A stretch of 64,000 bases of DNA from Chryseobacterium sp. SORGH_AS_0447 (GCF_030818695.1 NZ_JAUTAR010000001.1:248001-312000); one strand, 5' to 3'; shown: positions 17,573 through 26,271, counted from the first letter of the stretch. Made by a program: numbers and translations. Notes: generated by a model not told the origin, from the letters alone.

Positions 17573-18202
17573 ATGTGCTATAACTTCAACAATAAAAAAG
17601 TCAGTCTCAAGAAGGCAGTAGAGGATCTTGAGGCCGAAGGATATGAAGAGGAGAATTTTGTACTGAACGGCAGCATCAACGCATTTACCCGGCAAACTGC
17701 TCCCACGATTCCCGCCATCGTCAATTACAACGGAATTGTACTGATGAATACCTTCTGGGGCGTTAAAGAAAACCCCGATGCTCCTACTAAAGGTAAAAAC
17801 CTGCAATCCGAAAATACCCATACCTATTATCGTAAAATTGAGAAGAACAGATGCCTGATCCCGGCTTCCTCCTATTTCGAGCATAAAAGCATTTATCTTC
17901 CGGGCAGGAAAACCCCGGTAAAAGCAAAGCATGAGATGTTCTGGAAGGACAAAGCCCAGTTTTACATCGCCGGTTATTTCGATATTTATGCAGACGGCAA
18001 TTTAGGATTTGGGCTGGTGACGACACTTCCGAATCCGGTACAGGCAGAAATTCACGACCGGATGATCATTACCCTTGATGCGAAAACAGGAAGGGAATTC
18101 CTGGAACAGGAGCCGATTGAAAAATTCCAGTTCCCGAATTATTCGCCGGATCTCGAATACATCAACCTGGAACCCGAAAAAATCCCGAACACTTTGTTTT
18201 AA
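17573..18202 (+). CDS. SRAP domain protein (HMCES/YedK family), abasic-site DNA-protein crosslinker
   Basis: 209 residues from the ATG at 17573. The start matters: Met is followed by Cys2 (MCYNFNN), the residue that after Met removal bonds covalently to abasic sites in single-stranded DNA. A frame open back to a TTG at 17549 would bury it and is rejected. Other family positions are present: the Asn region NAFTRQT (about 37-43), Glu in PASSYFEH (about 104-105) and His in AEIHDRMII (about 163). The family shields abasic sites at replication forks. A TTTGCACCACT copy like that of the tRNA promoters lies 15 bases upstream, so transcription may start close to the ATG. A hairpin follows the stop. 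Confidence 0.93.
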   Translation: MCYNFNNKKVSLKKAVEDLEAEGYEEENFVLNGSINAFTRQTAPTIPAIVNYNGIVLMNTFWGVKENPDAPTKGKNLQSENTHTYYRKIEKNRCLIPASSYFEHKSIYLPGRKTPVKAKHEMFWKDKAQFYIAGYFDIYADGNLGFGLVTTLPNPVQAEIHDRMIITLDAKTGREFLEQEPIEKFQFPNYSPDLEYINLEPEKIPNTLF

Positions 18203-18210
18203 AAATTAAA

Positions 18211-18230
18211 AGCCCTCTTGAAAGGGCTTT
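18211..18230. terminator. Bidirectional terminator between convergent genes
   Basis: AGCCCT, loop CTTGAA, AGGGCT with A run before and TTT after. It sits between the SRAP gene (plus) and a small minus-strand gene. Confidence 0.8.
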
Positions 18231-18234
18231 ATCA

Positions 18235-18474
18235 TTATAACAGGAATGGTGAGGAAGAAGATGAATCTGAGGCTGTATGAACCGTAATGAGGCTGTTCTT
18301 CAGCAATAACGCAGGAAACATGGTGCCGGAACCTTCTTTTTCGTAGTAAACTCCTTTTATATTAAGGTCATCCGTTATCGCTTCGATAATTTCCGCATGT
18401 ATTTTTTTGAAATACTCTTCGTTGTCAAATTCCAAAGTTGTTTTTTCAATCGGGGTCTTGATTTCTATTTTCAT
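18235..18474 (-). CDS. Small hypothetical protein
   Basis: 79 residues from the ATG at 18474 (MKIEIKTPIEKTTLEFDNEEYFKKIHAEIIEAITDDLNIKGVYYEKEG). A frame 12 codons longer exists but starts weakly and is less likely. It is a charged alpha/beta protein with a Ser-rich C-terminus, no signal peptide and no membrane segment. Family not recognised. It converges on the SRAP gene, with a shared hairpin between them. Confidence 0.6.
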   Translation of the reverse strand: MKIEIKTPIEKTTLEFDNEEYFKKIHAEIIEAITDDLNIKGVYYEKEGSGTMFPALLLKNSLITVHTASDSSSSSPFLL

Positions 18475-18723
18475 AATATTTAAAGTTTGTAATTTCAGTG
18501 GTGACGGCACTCCTTTCTGCCCTGTTGCCGAACTGAATGATGCAAAATATAAGCCTTCTTTTTCAATTTATATAAACAGCCATAAACAGGCTATCGAATA
18601 ATGCCCTTATTTCCTTACATTTGCAGTTTTGTATTTACATCATATTAAATGCAAATTATTATTAATTCGGTATAATAAAATCTGCATACTTTTTGTTTAT
18701 GCCATAGCTTGAAGAAACAATAA

Positions 18724-21249
18724 ATGTTAATTAACACCTCCAGATATTACCCTCTCTTTTTTTTACTGTTTTTTACCGGATGGGTTTATGCACAAAACAC
18801 AGCCAGCGGAAGAATTGTTGACGGAAAAACCAACAAACAGATCAGCAGCGTGGATATCTTTATCAACGAAAGCGACAAGCCTTCCTTAACGACCACTTCG
18901 GGAAATTTTACAGTACAGTCCGACACAGTTATTTACAAATTAAAATTTTTACGGAAAAACTATTCTTTAGAAACGGTAGAGGTTACTCCTGACAACGCAG
19001 CAGATATTCTTGTGAAGCTTGGACAGGAAAAAGTAAGCAGCATCCAGGAAGTCGTTATCCATAACGAAAAGCCGAAATACAAAAACAAAAAGGAAAATCC
19101 TGCGTATGCCATTATGCAGAAAGTCTGGGAAAGAAAAAGAAACAACGGGCTGGATAAATTTGATACTTATACGTACAAAGAATACGAGAAAATTCAGTTC
19201 GATGCCAATAATCTCGACAGCGCATTCATGAAGCGGAAGATTTTCAACAAGCTTGAATTTATTTTCGATTATAAAGATTCTACGGCAAGCGGGAAATTGG
19301 CACTACCGGTATTTCTTAACGAGGCGGTCTATGAAAATTACGGAGAGAACAGGCCTGCAAAAAGAACCAAAAAGCTTTTGGTTGCCCAGAAAACTTCCGG
19401 GTTCCAGGATAACCAAATCATTACTTTAACGGCTAAAAATCTTTACCGGGATATCAATATTTACGACAATACGCTGAATTACTTTGACATCGGGTTTCCA
19501 AGCCCGGTTGGGGAAACAGGCTTCAGTACTTATGATTACAATCTGATCGATACCATTTCGATCCGTGGGGAAGAAGCGTATAAAATCAGGTACCAGCCCA
19601 AAAGAACGGAAGTTCTCGCGTTTCAGGGCTACCTTTATATTGACACCGACAGCTATGCAGTTTTGGGGGCAACCTTAAAATCTACTCAAAAGATTAACGT
19701 CAATTTCATCAACGGTATTTCGACAGAATTGGAATATGACAATCCTGATGAAAACACGTTTTTACCCCGGAAAGTTATTACGGAAATCGAAATGACTCCT
19801 TTTTCCAAAAAGAAAACTGCTAAAAGTATTGTTGCCAAACGTACCGTCGATTATTCAGAATACCAGTTCAACAAACCTCTGGAAGATAAAATTTTTAAAA
19901 GGCAAGAAGAGGAATATAATGACAGTTTTGTGGATAAAGACGAGGCCTATTGGGTAAAGGCCAGGCCGGATTCTTTATCGAAAAGCGAACAGGGCGTGTA
20001 CGAAATGCTTGATAAGCTTCAGCAGACCCCGAAATTCAACAGGATTGTCAAGCTCTATGAGACACTGGCTTCAGGATATTATCATGTGGGGAAAAGCATC
20101 GATTTAGGCCCTATTTTTTCTGTTTACGGAAAGAATGAAGTGGAAGGCGACCGGATCAGGATCGGAGCAAGAACCTACTTTACCCGAAATGACCCTTGGA
20201 GACTTCAGTTTTACACCGCGTACGGCTTTAAAGACCAGCAGGTAAAATACGGTGCCGAAGCACGGTATATGTTCAACAGGGTGAACCGTTTTACCATCGG
20301 TGCAGGGACGAGAAGAGACATCCTTCAGCTTGGGGTTCAGCTAACGAACGACGACGGAATTATGGCCAGGACTTTTGCCTCTTCCACCATTTTTGCGAGA
20401 GGTGAAAACGCTTCTTTAAGCTCCGTGAATCAAACCAACCTATTTACTTCCATCGAGCCTTGGAAAAACTTCCAGATCAGGCTGGATGGCACCATGCAAA
20501 GCATTAAATCTGCCAACCCATCCGGTTTTAATCTGATGTATTATAAAAATGGAGACCTGAGAAAAACGACCAATGATTCTCATTTTACCTTAAGCCTTAT
20601 TGCAAGACCGGGCGCTAAATTCTCACAAACCGGATTAGACCGGACTGAACACGGCACTCTGGCACCAACCATCGTATTAAAATATACCAAAGGAGTCGAA
20701 GGACTATTTGGATCGGATTTCAATTATAACAAACTGCAGTTTTTATTCTATAAACCGATCCTGATCGGAAGCTGGGGTAAATTATTACTGAATTTCGAAG
20801 CCGGGAAAAATTTCGATACTGTTCCGCTGGCCCTGCAAAACGTAATACCAGGGAACCAATCCTACAGTTTGGCTCAGAATACTTTTGCACAGCTGAACTA
20901 TTATGAATTCGTAGCAGATACGTATACTACGCTTCATCTGGAACATCATTTCAATGGAAAGATCCTTTCGTTCATTCCTTTGATCAAAAAACTTAAATTA
21001 CGAGAAATTGCCTTTATCAGAGGAGCTTACGGAACATTGAGTGATGCTTCAAAGGCCATTAATGTAGAAGGATTCAAATATTCTGCACCCAGCGAACATA
21101 TCTATTACGAATACGGATTCGGGATTGAAAACATCGGATTCGGAAATCTCCGGATTTTCAGGGTAGACTTTAACTGGCGGGGAAATTATCTGGACAGGCC
21201 GGATATATCAACCTTCGGCGTAAAAGCAGGGTTCCAGGTTAATTTTTAA
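18724..21249 (+). CDS. DUF5686 outer membrane protein with carboxypeptidase-like regulatory domain
   Basis: 841 residues: signal peptide (residues 1-23, ending WVYAQ), a carboxypeptidase-regulatory-like beta sandwich (NTASGRIVDGKTNKQISSVDIFINES, about 24-100), then the long DUF5686 region with ENPAYAIMQKVWERKRNNGLDKFDTYTYKEYEKIQ (about 121-157). The C-terminal part is a predicted outer membrane barrel ending FGVKAGFQVNF with a terminal Phe. These Bacteroidota proteins resemble TonB-dependent receptors without a plug; function unknown. Monocistronic with a terminator. Confidence 0.9.
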   Translation: MLINTSRYYPLFFLLFFTGWVYAQNTASGRIVDGKTNKQISSVDIFINESDKPSLTTTSGNFTVQSDTVIYKLKFLRKNYSLETVEVTPDNAADILVKLGQEKVSSIQEVVIHNEKPKYKNKKENPAYAIMQKVWERKRNNGLDKFDTYTYKEYEKIQFDANNLDSAFMKRKIFNKLEFIFDYKDSTASGKLALPVFLNEAVYENYGENRPAKRTKKLLVAQKTSGFQDNQIITLTAKNLYRDINIYDNTLNYFDIGFPSPVGETGFSTYDYNLIDTISIRGEEAYKIRYQPKRTEVLAFQGYLYIDTDSYAVLGATLKSTQKINVNFINGISTELEYDNPDENTFLPRKVITEIEMTPFSKKKTAKSIVAKRTVDYSEYQFNKPLEDKIFKRQEEEYNDSFVDKDEAYWVKARPDSLSKSEQGVYEMLDKLQQTPKFNRIVKLYETLASGYYHVGKSIDLGPIFSVYGKNEVEGDRIRIGARTYFTRNDPWRLQFYTAYGFKDQQVKYGAEARYMFNRVNRFTIGAGTRRDILQLGVQLTNDDGIMARTFASSTIFARGENASLSSVNQTNLFTSIEPWKNFQIRLDGTMQSIKSANPSGFNLMYYKNGDLRKTTNDSHFTLSLIARPGAKFSQTGLDRTEHGTLAPTIVLKYTKGVEGLFGSDFNYNKLQFLFYKPILIGSWGKLLLNFEAGKNFDTVPLALQNVIPGNQSYSLAQNTFAQLNYYEFVADTYTTLHLEHHFNGKILSFIPLIKKLKLREIAFIRGAYGTLSDASKAINVEGFKYSAPSEHIYYEYGFGIENIGFGNLRIFRVDFNWRGNYLDRPDISTFGVKAGFQVNF

Positions 21250-21254
21250 AATAT

Positions 21255-21282
21255 AAACTCCTTCGCTTTGAAGGAGTTTTTT
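21255..21282 (+). terminator. Intrinsic terminator of the DUF5686 gene
   Basis: AAACTCCTT (21255-21263), loop CGCTTTG, AAGGAGTTT (21271-21279), then T. Confidence 0.9.
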
Positions 21283-21357
21283 ATTCTGATATACTATTTT
21301 CATTTTATAAGAGGCCTCAATGATAAGGCTGAGATATATAATGAATAGTGAAATATT

Positions 21358-21525
21358 TTAGCAGTTACAAGGCATCTCATCAAGAACCGCATTAAGGCAA
21401 TGTTGCTTTTGCCATGCAGACCACGTACACCATTCTGTACACCAAGAAGCTGGTGTAGGACATTTTTCAGATCCACCAGCAATTGTTTTCAATTCTTTCT
21501 TTGTTAATTTTTTCAGATTTTTCAT
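21358..21525 (-). CDS. Double-glycine-leader Cys-rich peptide (bacteriocin-like), peptide A
   Basis: 55 residues. The leader MKNLKKLTKKELKTIAGG (18 residues) is of the bacteriocin-type double-glycine class. The mature part starts SEKCPTPASWCTEWC and ends EMPCNC, with six cysteines and four tryptophans. This composition suits a secreted disulfide-rich or modified peptide. A TATATTTG promoter element lies at 21606-21599 on the minus strand. A 28-base element shared with peptide B ends exactly 21 bases before the ATG. No peptidase-transporter, modification enzyme or immunity gene is adjacent. Whether it is antimicrobial, a signal or something else cannot be told from the sequence. Confidence 0.82.
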   Translation of the reverse strand: MKNLKKLTKKELKTIAGGSEKCPTPASWCTEWCTWSAWQKQHCLNAVLDEMPCNC

Positions 21526-21546
21526 AATATTTGTTTTAATTTGCTG

Positions 21547-21574
21547 CCTACTCTATGTACTTTTCGGCTTCCGC
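21547..21574 (-). promoter_or_regulatory. Conserved leader element upstream of peptide A
   Basis: On the minus strand: GCGGAA, 1 base, CCGAAAAG, 5 bases, AGAGTAGG, with 21 bases to the ATG. The same string with identical spacing precedes peptide B at 41831-41858. It lies downstream of the predicted -7 element (21599-21606), so it would be transcribed as leader RNA. Confidence 0.7.
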
Positions 21575-21598
21575 AGTTTATTAGCTATTTGATAATTC

Positions 21599-21606
21599 CA
21601 AATATA
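21599..21606 (-). promoter_or_regulatory. -7 element for peptide A
   Basis: TATATTTG on the minus strand, matching TAnnTTTG. No clear TTTG partner is seen upstream. Confidence 0.5.
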
Positions 21607-21672
21607 AATATATTTCCCTATAAAATGATTAATTATAAAAACTTTAACTTTCAGGAATTTTGAGCACAAAAA

Positions 21673-21694
21673 AACCTCAGCAATTGCTGAGGTT
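21673..21694 (-). terminator. Terminator of the rplU-rpmA operon
   Basis: AACCTCAGC, loop AATT, GCTGAGGTT. Read on the minus strand, a run of T follows. Confidence 0.9.
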
Positions 21695-21717
21695 TTGATT
21701 TTTATAAAACGCTGAAA

Positions 21718-21975
21718 TTATGCGTTTGCTTCTACAGATACAAAAGATCTGTTGTTTGCTTTCTTTCTGAAAACTACTTTACCGTCTACCAAAGCGAACA
21801 AAGTGTGGTCTTTACCGATACCCACGTTTGCACCTGGGTGGTGTTGTGTACCTCTTTGTCTAACGATGATGTTTCCGGCAATAGCCTCCTGACCACCGAA
21901 AATCTTTACTCCTAATCTTTTGGAGTGAGATTCTCTACCGTTCTTGGAACTACCAACTCCTTTCTTATGTGCCAT
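21718..21975 (-). CDS. rpmA: 50S ribosomal protein L27
   Basis: 85 residues, full family length ([28 protein letters not shown]...[26 protein letters not shown]). L27 reaches the peptidyl transferase centre. The N-terminus begins directly with AHKKG, with no cleavable extension of the Firmicutes type. It is the second gene after rplU, 28 bases apart, in the standard L21-L27 order, with a terminator following. Confidence 0.98.
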   Translation of the reverse strand: MAHKKGVGSSKNGRESHSKRLGVKIFGGQEAIAGNIIVRQRGTQHHPGANVGIGKDHTLFALVDGKVVFRKKANNRSFVSVEANA

Positions 21976-22003
21976 TTTATTTTAAGGTTTTTTGGTTCTA
22001 CAA

Positions 22004-22393
22004 TTATTCTGCGCTTTCAGCTGCTTCAGCGTCAGCTTTTTTAGTTGTCTTTTTAGCAGGCTTTTCTGCTTTCTGAGCTCCTTCAAATCCTGTAATACCA
22101 GTAATCTGAATCTGAGTTAAAGATTGTCTGTGACCGTTTTTCACTTTGTAACCTTTTCTTCTTTTCTTTTTGAAAACGATTACTTTATCAGCTTTTACGT
22201 GGTCTAGGATCTCTGCTTCTACAGTGATTCCGCTTACAGCTGGGGCGCCTACCGTGATTGCTCCGTTTACAGTAAGAAGTACTTTATCGAAAGATACTTT
22301 ACCTCCTTTGTCTCCTGCTAAACGGTTTACAAACAGCTTTTGGTCTTGCTCAACTTTGTATTGAAGCCCTGCTATTTCTACAATTGCAAACAT
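22004..22393 (-). CDS. rplU: 50S ribosomal protein L21
   Basis: 129 residues. The L21 core (MFAIVEIAGLQYKVEQDQKLFVNRLAGDKGG...FKKKRRKGYKVKNGHRQSLTQIQITGI) occupies residues 1-103. An Ala/Lys/Glu-rich tail of about 25 residues (KPAKKTTKKADAEAAE) extends past the usual end, a low-complexity extension common in Bacteroidota. It is first gene of the rplU-rpmA pair. Confidence 0.98.
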   Translation of the reverse strand: MFAIVEIAGLQYKVEQDQKLFVNRLAGDKGGKVSFDKVLLTVNGAITVGAPAVSGITVEAEILDHVKADKVIVFKKKRRKGYKVKNGHRQSLTQIQITGITGFEGAQKAEKPAKKTTKKADAEAAESAE

Positions 22394-22572
22394 TGTTTAT
22401 AAGATTTTTAGTTATTTCGAGGTGCAAATATAAGAAATATTTTCTAATCCACTCAAATTCAACCCAATCTTTTTTAAAATAAAAATTTAACTATGTTTTG
22501 AATAATTTATCACAATAAAGTGATATGTTGTTGCGTTTAAATTAATAACTTCGTCAAACAAAATATTTATAT

Positions 22573-23460
22573 ATGAAAAGAAACTTCTCTTTCCCGATTC
22601 TATTGGGAGTTATCGCTGCACTCTCCTTATCAGCATGTAACGACGACACTATGGACACTCCCGTACAGCCAGAACAGCAGACGGAGAACCTGAAAATCGA
22701 CCAGCCCAACGCCTTGGAAAAAGTCTGTTATTACGTAGACCAGTACTGGAGCTCCTCTTCTGTGTTACTGACTTCACTGCAAAATTCCACGGATACGAAC
22801 TTTATGAATTCCCAGATGACGAAAATTGCAAGCATGTGGGGCAGAAGCAACCCATCGCTGAGATTCGTGAACGATCCGTCAAATTATAATTCGACCTATA
22901 ATGCGATTTCGTATTCTACCGGAAAAATCTATTATGGCTACGCGATCTATTATGATGCAAAATCAAAAGGCGGAGATATTGTAAATGCCATGATTCTTGC
23001 CCATGAATACGGGCATCAGCTGCAATATATCTTCGGACTTCCTTCCGTAACTGAATCTACGGCAAGACCGAATGAGCTGGAAGCTGACGGATTTGCAGGA
23101 TATTACCTGAGAAGACCGAACGGCTATAACCAAACCAGTTTCACACAGATTGCTGCAGCCTACGAATTTGCCCAGAGCATCGGCGACTATCAGACCAACA
23201 GCGCCGGGCACCACGGTACACCGCCACAAAGAAGATCGGCTGTCCGTTTAGGATTCTTATTAGGCCAATATGATCTTACGGCATCCGCATTCGACTATAA
23301 CTTCTTCTATTATTATCAAGGCGTTCTTAACGGAACCTATAAAATGGCGAAAAATTCAAAGTACCCTGAACTTGATGCCTATATGAAACCGTATCTGGAT
23401 GAAATTAAAAAACTTCAGACCGGCGAAATTTCTGCTGAAGAATTTAAAAACCTAAAGTAA
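22573..23460 (+). CDS. Lipoprotein zinc metallopeptidase (HEXXH, neutral metallopeptidase family)
   Basis: 295 residues. A lipoprotein signal peptide with lipobox LSAC (C22) is followed by a low-complexity linker. The protease motif is AHEYGHQLQ (H144, E145, H148), and a downstream acidic helix NELEADGFAG (Glu170) is a likely third zinc ligand, the arrangement seen in YpfJ-type 'putative neutral zinc metallopeptidases'. A QTNSAGHHGTPPQRRSAVRLGF block near 215 is also typical of that family. It probably sits on the outer membrane or in the periplasm. Substrate unknown. It has no operon partner. Confidence 0.87.
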   Translation: MKRNFSFPILLGVIAALSLSACNDDTMDTPVQPEQQTENLKIDQPNALEKVCYYVDQYWSSSSVLLTSLQNSTDTNFMNSQMTKIASMWGRSNPSLRFVNDPSNYNSTYNAISYSTGKIYYGYAIYYDAKSKGGDIVNAMILAHEYGHQLQYIFGLPSVTESTARPNELEADGFAGYYLRRPNGYNQTSFTQIAAAYEFAQSIGDYQTNSAGHHGTPPQRRSAVRLGFLLGQYDLTASAFDYNFFYYYQGVLNGTYKMAKNSKYPELDAYMKPYLDEIKKLQTGEISAEEFKNLK

Positions 23461-23573
23461 TCATCATTTTTGAAATATCTTTTCTTGAGAGGCAGGGCAT
23501 TGTTCCTGTCTCTTTTTCTTTATCCTGAAAATTCGTAAAGTTTATTTACTTTTGAGACATCATATTTGCATCC

Positions 23574-24665
23574 ATGAACAGAGATCTCTACATCGACTTC
23601 GCCAAAGGACTGGCAACTCTTTCCATCATCTTTATCCATACGGCATTCTGGTCGGGACAGTTTTATATTCTTCCTGAAGTAAGGGTATTTTCTCTGGTTT
23701 TTGATGTTGCCTTATTTTATGCGCTAAGTGGAATTACTTCAGGAGCAAATATTGAAAAGACGTTATACCGGTTACTCAAACTGCAGATCACTTATATGAT
23801 TTTTGTGACGTTGCTCTTCTTTATGGATTACTTCTTTAAAGTTTTCGGGCTTACATTTTTTTCGCTAGAATGGTTGCAGAATTTCTACTCGACTTTTGGG
23901 TCCAAATATGCGACCACAAGCATTTCTGCAGTTCCGCAATGGGAAAACCTGGGCAACTGGTATCTCCACCAGTACACCAATGCAGATACGTTTCCAGTAG
24001 TAATGGGCAGTTTCTGGTACCTGAAGGTTTATTATATCCTAACTGTTTTCGGGGTTTTAATCCTAAGATTTTTTCCGAAGCATATTTATTGGTTTATAGG
24101 GCTGTGTGCTGCGTTAACTTTATTATTTAATATTTTCCCGGAAATCTATCCTTCGGGACAGGTGGGATATGTAACTTTTTATATGATGGTTTTTTTGATA
24201 GGAAACAGAATGAAAGGAAAAAAAATCCCCGCCCGCGTTATTCCTGTTTTATACGGAATTGTTGCGGCCGCTTTGGTCGGGATGTTTTCATATTACGGAA
24301 ACGATGTCTTTTTTAAGATCAACAAAAATAAATTTCCGCCCCAGACGCCTTACATCATCTGGACTTTATTTTCTCTTGTAACACTTTTTGTATTTTATAA
24401 CAGATTAAAGGTCACAAAAGAAAATTTTGTGACCTATATCGGCAGAAATGCCATATTTTTTTATTTTGCGCAAGGCATCAGTTCATCCCTGGTTTACTTT
24501 CTTGTAGTTCCGCTGAAAGAATATATGCTCTGGTGGGTGCTGATGATTTTAATTTATGTAATCAACGTCATCTTGGCATTTATCATTGCAGCCGGATTAA
24601 AAAAAGTGGATGAAGTGGGCTGGAAGGCTCTGGAATTTCTCAGGAGAAAAACAGCTGCTGATTAA
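23574..24665 (+). CDS. Acyltransferase 3 family membrane protein
   Basis: 363 residues with about ten hydrophobic segments. The N-terminus RDLYIDFAKGLATLSIIFIHT matches the acyltransferase-3 signature (DxxKGLA...IFIHT, with the conserved His in the first membrane helix). Members O-acetylate or succinylate surface sugars or lipids from the inner membrane. No glycan cluster is nearby, so the substrate is unknown. A TACTTTTG element at 23547-23554 is a likely -7 site. Its 3' end overlaps by four bases the 3' end of the small membrane-protein gene on the opposite strand. Confidence 0.85.
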   Translation: MNRDLYIDFAKGLATLSIIFIHTAFWSGQFYILPEVRVFSLVFDVALFYALSGITSGANIEKTLYRLLKLQITYMIFVTLLFFMDYFFKVFGLTFFSLEWLQNFYSTFGSKYATTSISAVPQWENLGNWYLHQYTNADTFPVVMGSFWYLKVYYILTVFGVLILRFFPKHIYWFIGLCAALTLLFNIFPEIYPSGQVGYVTFYMMVFLIGNRMKGKKIPARVIPVLYGIVAAALVGMFSYYGNDVFFKINKNKFPPQTPYIIWTLFSLVTLFVFYNRLKVTKENFVTYIGRNAIFFYFAQGISSSLVYFLVVPLKEYMLWWVLMILIYVINVILAFIIAAGLKKVDEVGWKALEFLRRKTAAD

Positions 24666-24904
24666 GCTCTGGTTCTTCCGCTTCTCGCGATTAATGCAAT
24701 AATAATGATTAAAAGAATAGCTCCACCGATAATATACATCGGATCTGTGTACCACTCTGTAGTTGTAGTTGTTTTTTGTTCTGTTGTTACCGTTCCGCCT
24801 CCTGTAGAAGTAGTTTCCTGAGCAAAAGCTAAAACGGAGGTACCCATGGTGAAGATCATTAATAATAATGCATTCATTTTTGATCTGAAGTTGATTGTGT
24901 TCAT
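24662..24904 (-). CDS. Small secreted/membrane protein with Thr-rich segment
   Basis: 80 residues: signal-like N-terminus (MNALLLMIFTMGTSVLAFAQ), a Thr/Gly-rich stretch (TTSTGGGTVTTEQKTTTTT), and a C-terminal membrane helix (PMYIIGGAILLIIIIALIA) ending in RSGRTRA. The start could be the first Met or the Met at residue 9. No family is recognised. Convergent and overlapping by four bases with the acyltransferase gene. Confidence 0.65.
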   Translation of the reverse strand: MNTINFRSKMNALLLMIFTMGTSVLAFAQETTSTGGGTVTTEQKTTTTTEWYTDPMYIIGGAILLIIIIALIARSGRTRA

Positions 24905-25061
24905 AACTGGTATTTTTTAGTGATTTTTTAAGTACTAACAAAAAAAATACCATCTCAATAAAATATTATGATTACAAATCAATTTTTATTGAAAAATTTT
25001 AAGCTTAAATAAAACTTTAATCGTATTGCAAATTATTTTAATTTTACACAAAATTTAAAAC

Positions 25062-25643
25062 ATGTTTAAGTTGAAACTTCCTACCGACCCGAGGTGGGCA
25101 AATATTGCGGAAGGAAACATTGAAGAAATTTTAACAGATCACGCATGGTGCGAGCAGAAAGCCGCTACCAACGCGATCGGGCTGATCACCATGCTGCCGG
25201 AATATCCGGAAATCGTAACGGAACTTCTTGCCATTGCACAGGAGGAGCTGGAACATTTCGGACAGGTGCACGAGATCATTAAAAAAAGAGGATACACTTT
25301 CGGACGTACCCGAAAGGACGATTATGTAAACGAGCTGGTAAACTTTATCCAGAAAGGAGGCAACAGGGACGACCTGATTGTCGATAAAATGCTTTTTGCA
25401 GCGATGATTGAAGCCAGAAGCTGCGAACGATTCAAAGTGCTGACTGAAAACATCAAAGACGAGGAGCTTAAAGTATTCTACAGGGAATTGATGATCTCGG
25501 AAGCCAACCATTATACGACTTTTATCGGTTTTGCCCGACAGCTCGGCGATGAGCAGAAAGTGAATGCCCGATGGGAAGAATGGCTGGAATACGAGGCAAA
25601 AGTCATCCAGTCTTACGGGAAAGGCGAAACCATCCACGGATAA
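25062..25643 (+). CDS. miaE: tRNA-(ms2io6A)-hydroxylase MiaE
   Basis: 193 residues, a ferritin-like diiron monooxygenase that hydroxylates the isopentenyl group of ms2i6A37 in tRNA. Metal-ligand helices are visible: DHAWCEQKAA (Glu31), EELEHFGQVHE (ExxH at about 62-65), EARSCERF and ISEANHYTTF (second ExxH). The 5' part of miaB, which makes the substrate nucleotide, is at the window's left edge, so the pathway is complete in this genome. A DUF502 gene follows ten bases later, probably in the same transcript. Confidence 0.95.
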   Translation: MFKLKLPTDPRWANIAEGNIEEILTDHAWCEQKAATNAIGLITMLPEYPEIVTELLAIAQEELEHFGQVHEIIKKRGYTFGRTRKDDYVNELVNFIQKGGNRDDLIVDKMLFAAMIEARSCERFKVLTENIKDEELKVFYRELMISEANHYTTFIGFARQLGDEQKVNARWEEWLEYEAKVIQSYGKGETIHG

Positions 25644-25653
25644 CATTATTACA

Positions 25654-26271
25654 TTGAAAAAGCTGACGTTTGAAAATATTGCCAATTTTTTCCTGAAAAA
25701 CTTCTTTCAGGGATTAGTGATCATCGGTCCGATCGGACTGACGATCTTTGTGATATGGTATATCGTAACGTCTATAGACAACATTATCCCTTCCGTAGCA
25801 AGGGAAATTCCAGGACTGGTTTTCATCTCTACCATCTTAATTACAGCGCTGCTGGGATTTTTAGGCAATAAATTCGTGGTCGGAAAATTCTTTTTCGATT
25901 CCATGGACCGCCTGCTGGAGAAAACACCTGGGGTAAAGCATATTTACACACCTACCAAAGACGTTATGTCTTCCTTTGTGGGCGACAAAAAGAAATTTAA
26001 CGATCCGGTCTGGGTAAAAACCAACGAAAACCCTGAGATCTGGAGAATCGGCTTTTTAACCCAAAAAGAAATGGCCGACGTAGAAAAGCACAATTATGTA
26101 GCGGTTTATCTTCCGCATTCTTACGCGATTTCCGGCTGGGTAATCGTTACCGAAGAAAAAAACATCAAACCCGTAGTCGGAATGACGGCAGCTTCTGCCA
26201 TGAAATTTGCCGTGAGCGGCGGTGTGGCAGGCTTCCACTCCGATGACAATATTTTCAAGGCACCGGAATAG
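25654..26271 (+). CDS. DUF502 family inner membrane protein
   Basis: 205 residues from a TTG start at 25654 (L/M-KKLTFENIANFFLKNFFQGLVIIGPIGLTIFVIW), ten bases after the miaE stop. The frame is open 30 codons upstream inside miaE, but that extension (rich in polar residues) does not look like family sequence, and no ATG fits. Two membrane segments (about 15-38 and 53-73) are followed by the conserved soluble domain (TPGVKHIYTPTKDVMSSF...VYLPHSYAISGWVIV). Members are widespread with unknown role. The TTG start is the unusual feature. Confidence 0.85.
   Translation: MKKLTFENIANFFLKNFFQGLVIIGPIGLTIFVIWYIVTSIDNIIPSVAREIPGLVFISTILITALLGFLGNKFVVGKFFFDSMDRLLEKTPGVKHIYTPTKDVMSSFVGDKKKFNDPVWVKTNENPEIWRIGFLTQKEMADVEKHNYVAVYLPHSYAISGWVIVTEEKNIKPVVGMTAASAMKFAVSGGVAGFHSDDNIFKAPE

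Noticed and set aside
21300..21482. 60-codon minus-strand frame over peptide A
   Set aside because: It overlaps the double-glycine peptide in another frame and has no family features; peptide A has a leader, promoter element and Cys pattern.
21547..21574. Known riboswitch (THF or ZTP type) for the conserved leader element
   Set aside because: Only a short AGAGTAG-like string is similar. The rest of those aptamers' conserved core is absent, and the downstream genes are unrelated to folate or purines.
25564..25653. Upstream extension of the DUF502 protein into miaE
   Set aside because: The added residues are polar and unlike the family, and the TTG at 25654 gives the normal KKLTFENIANFF start.
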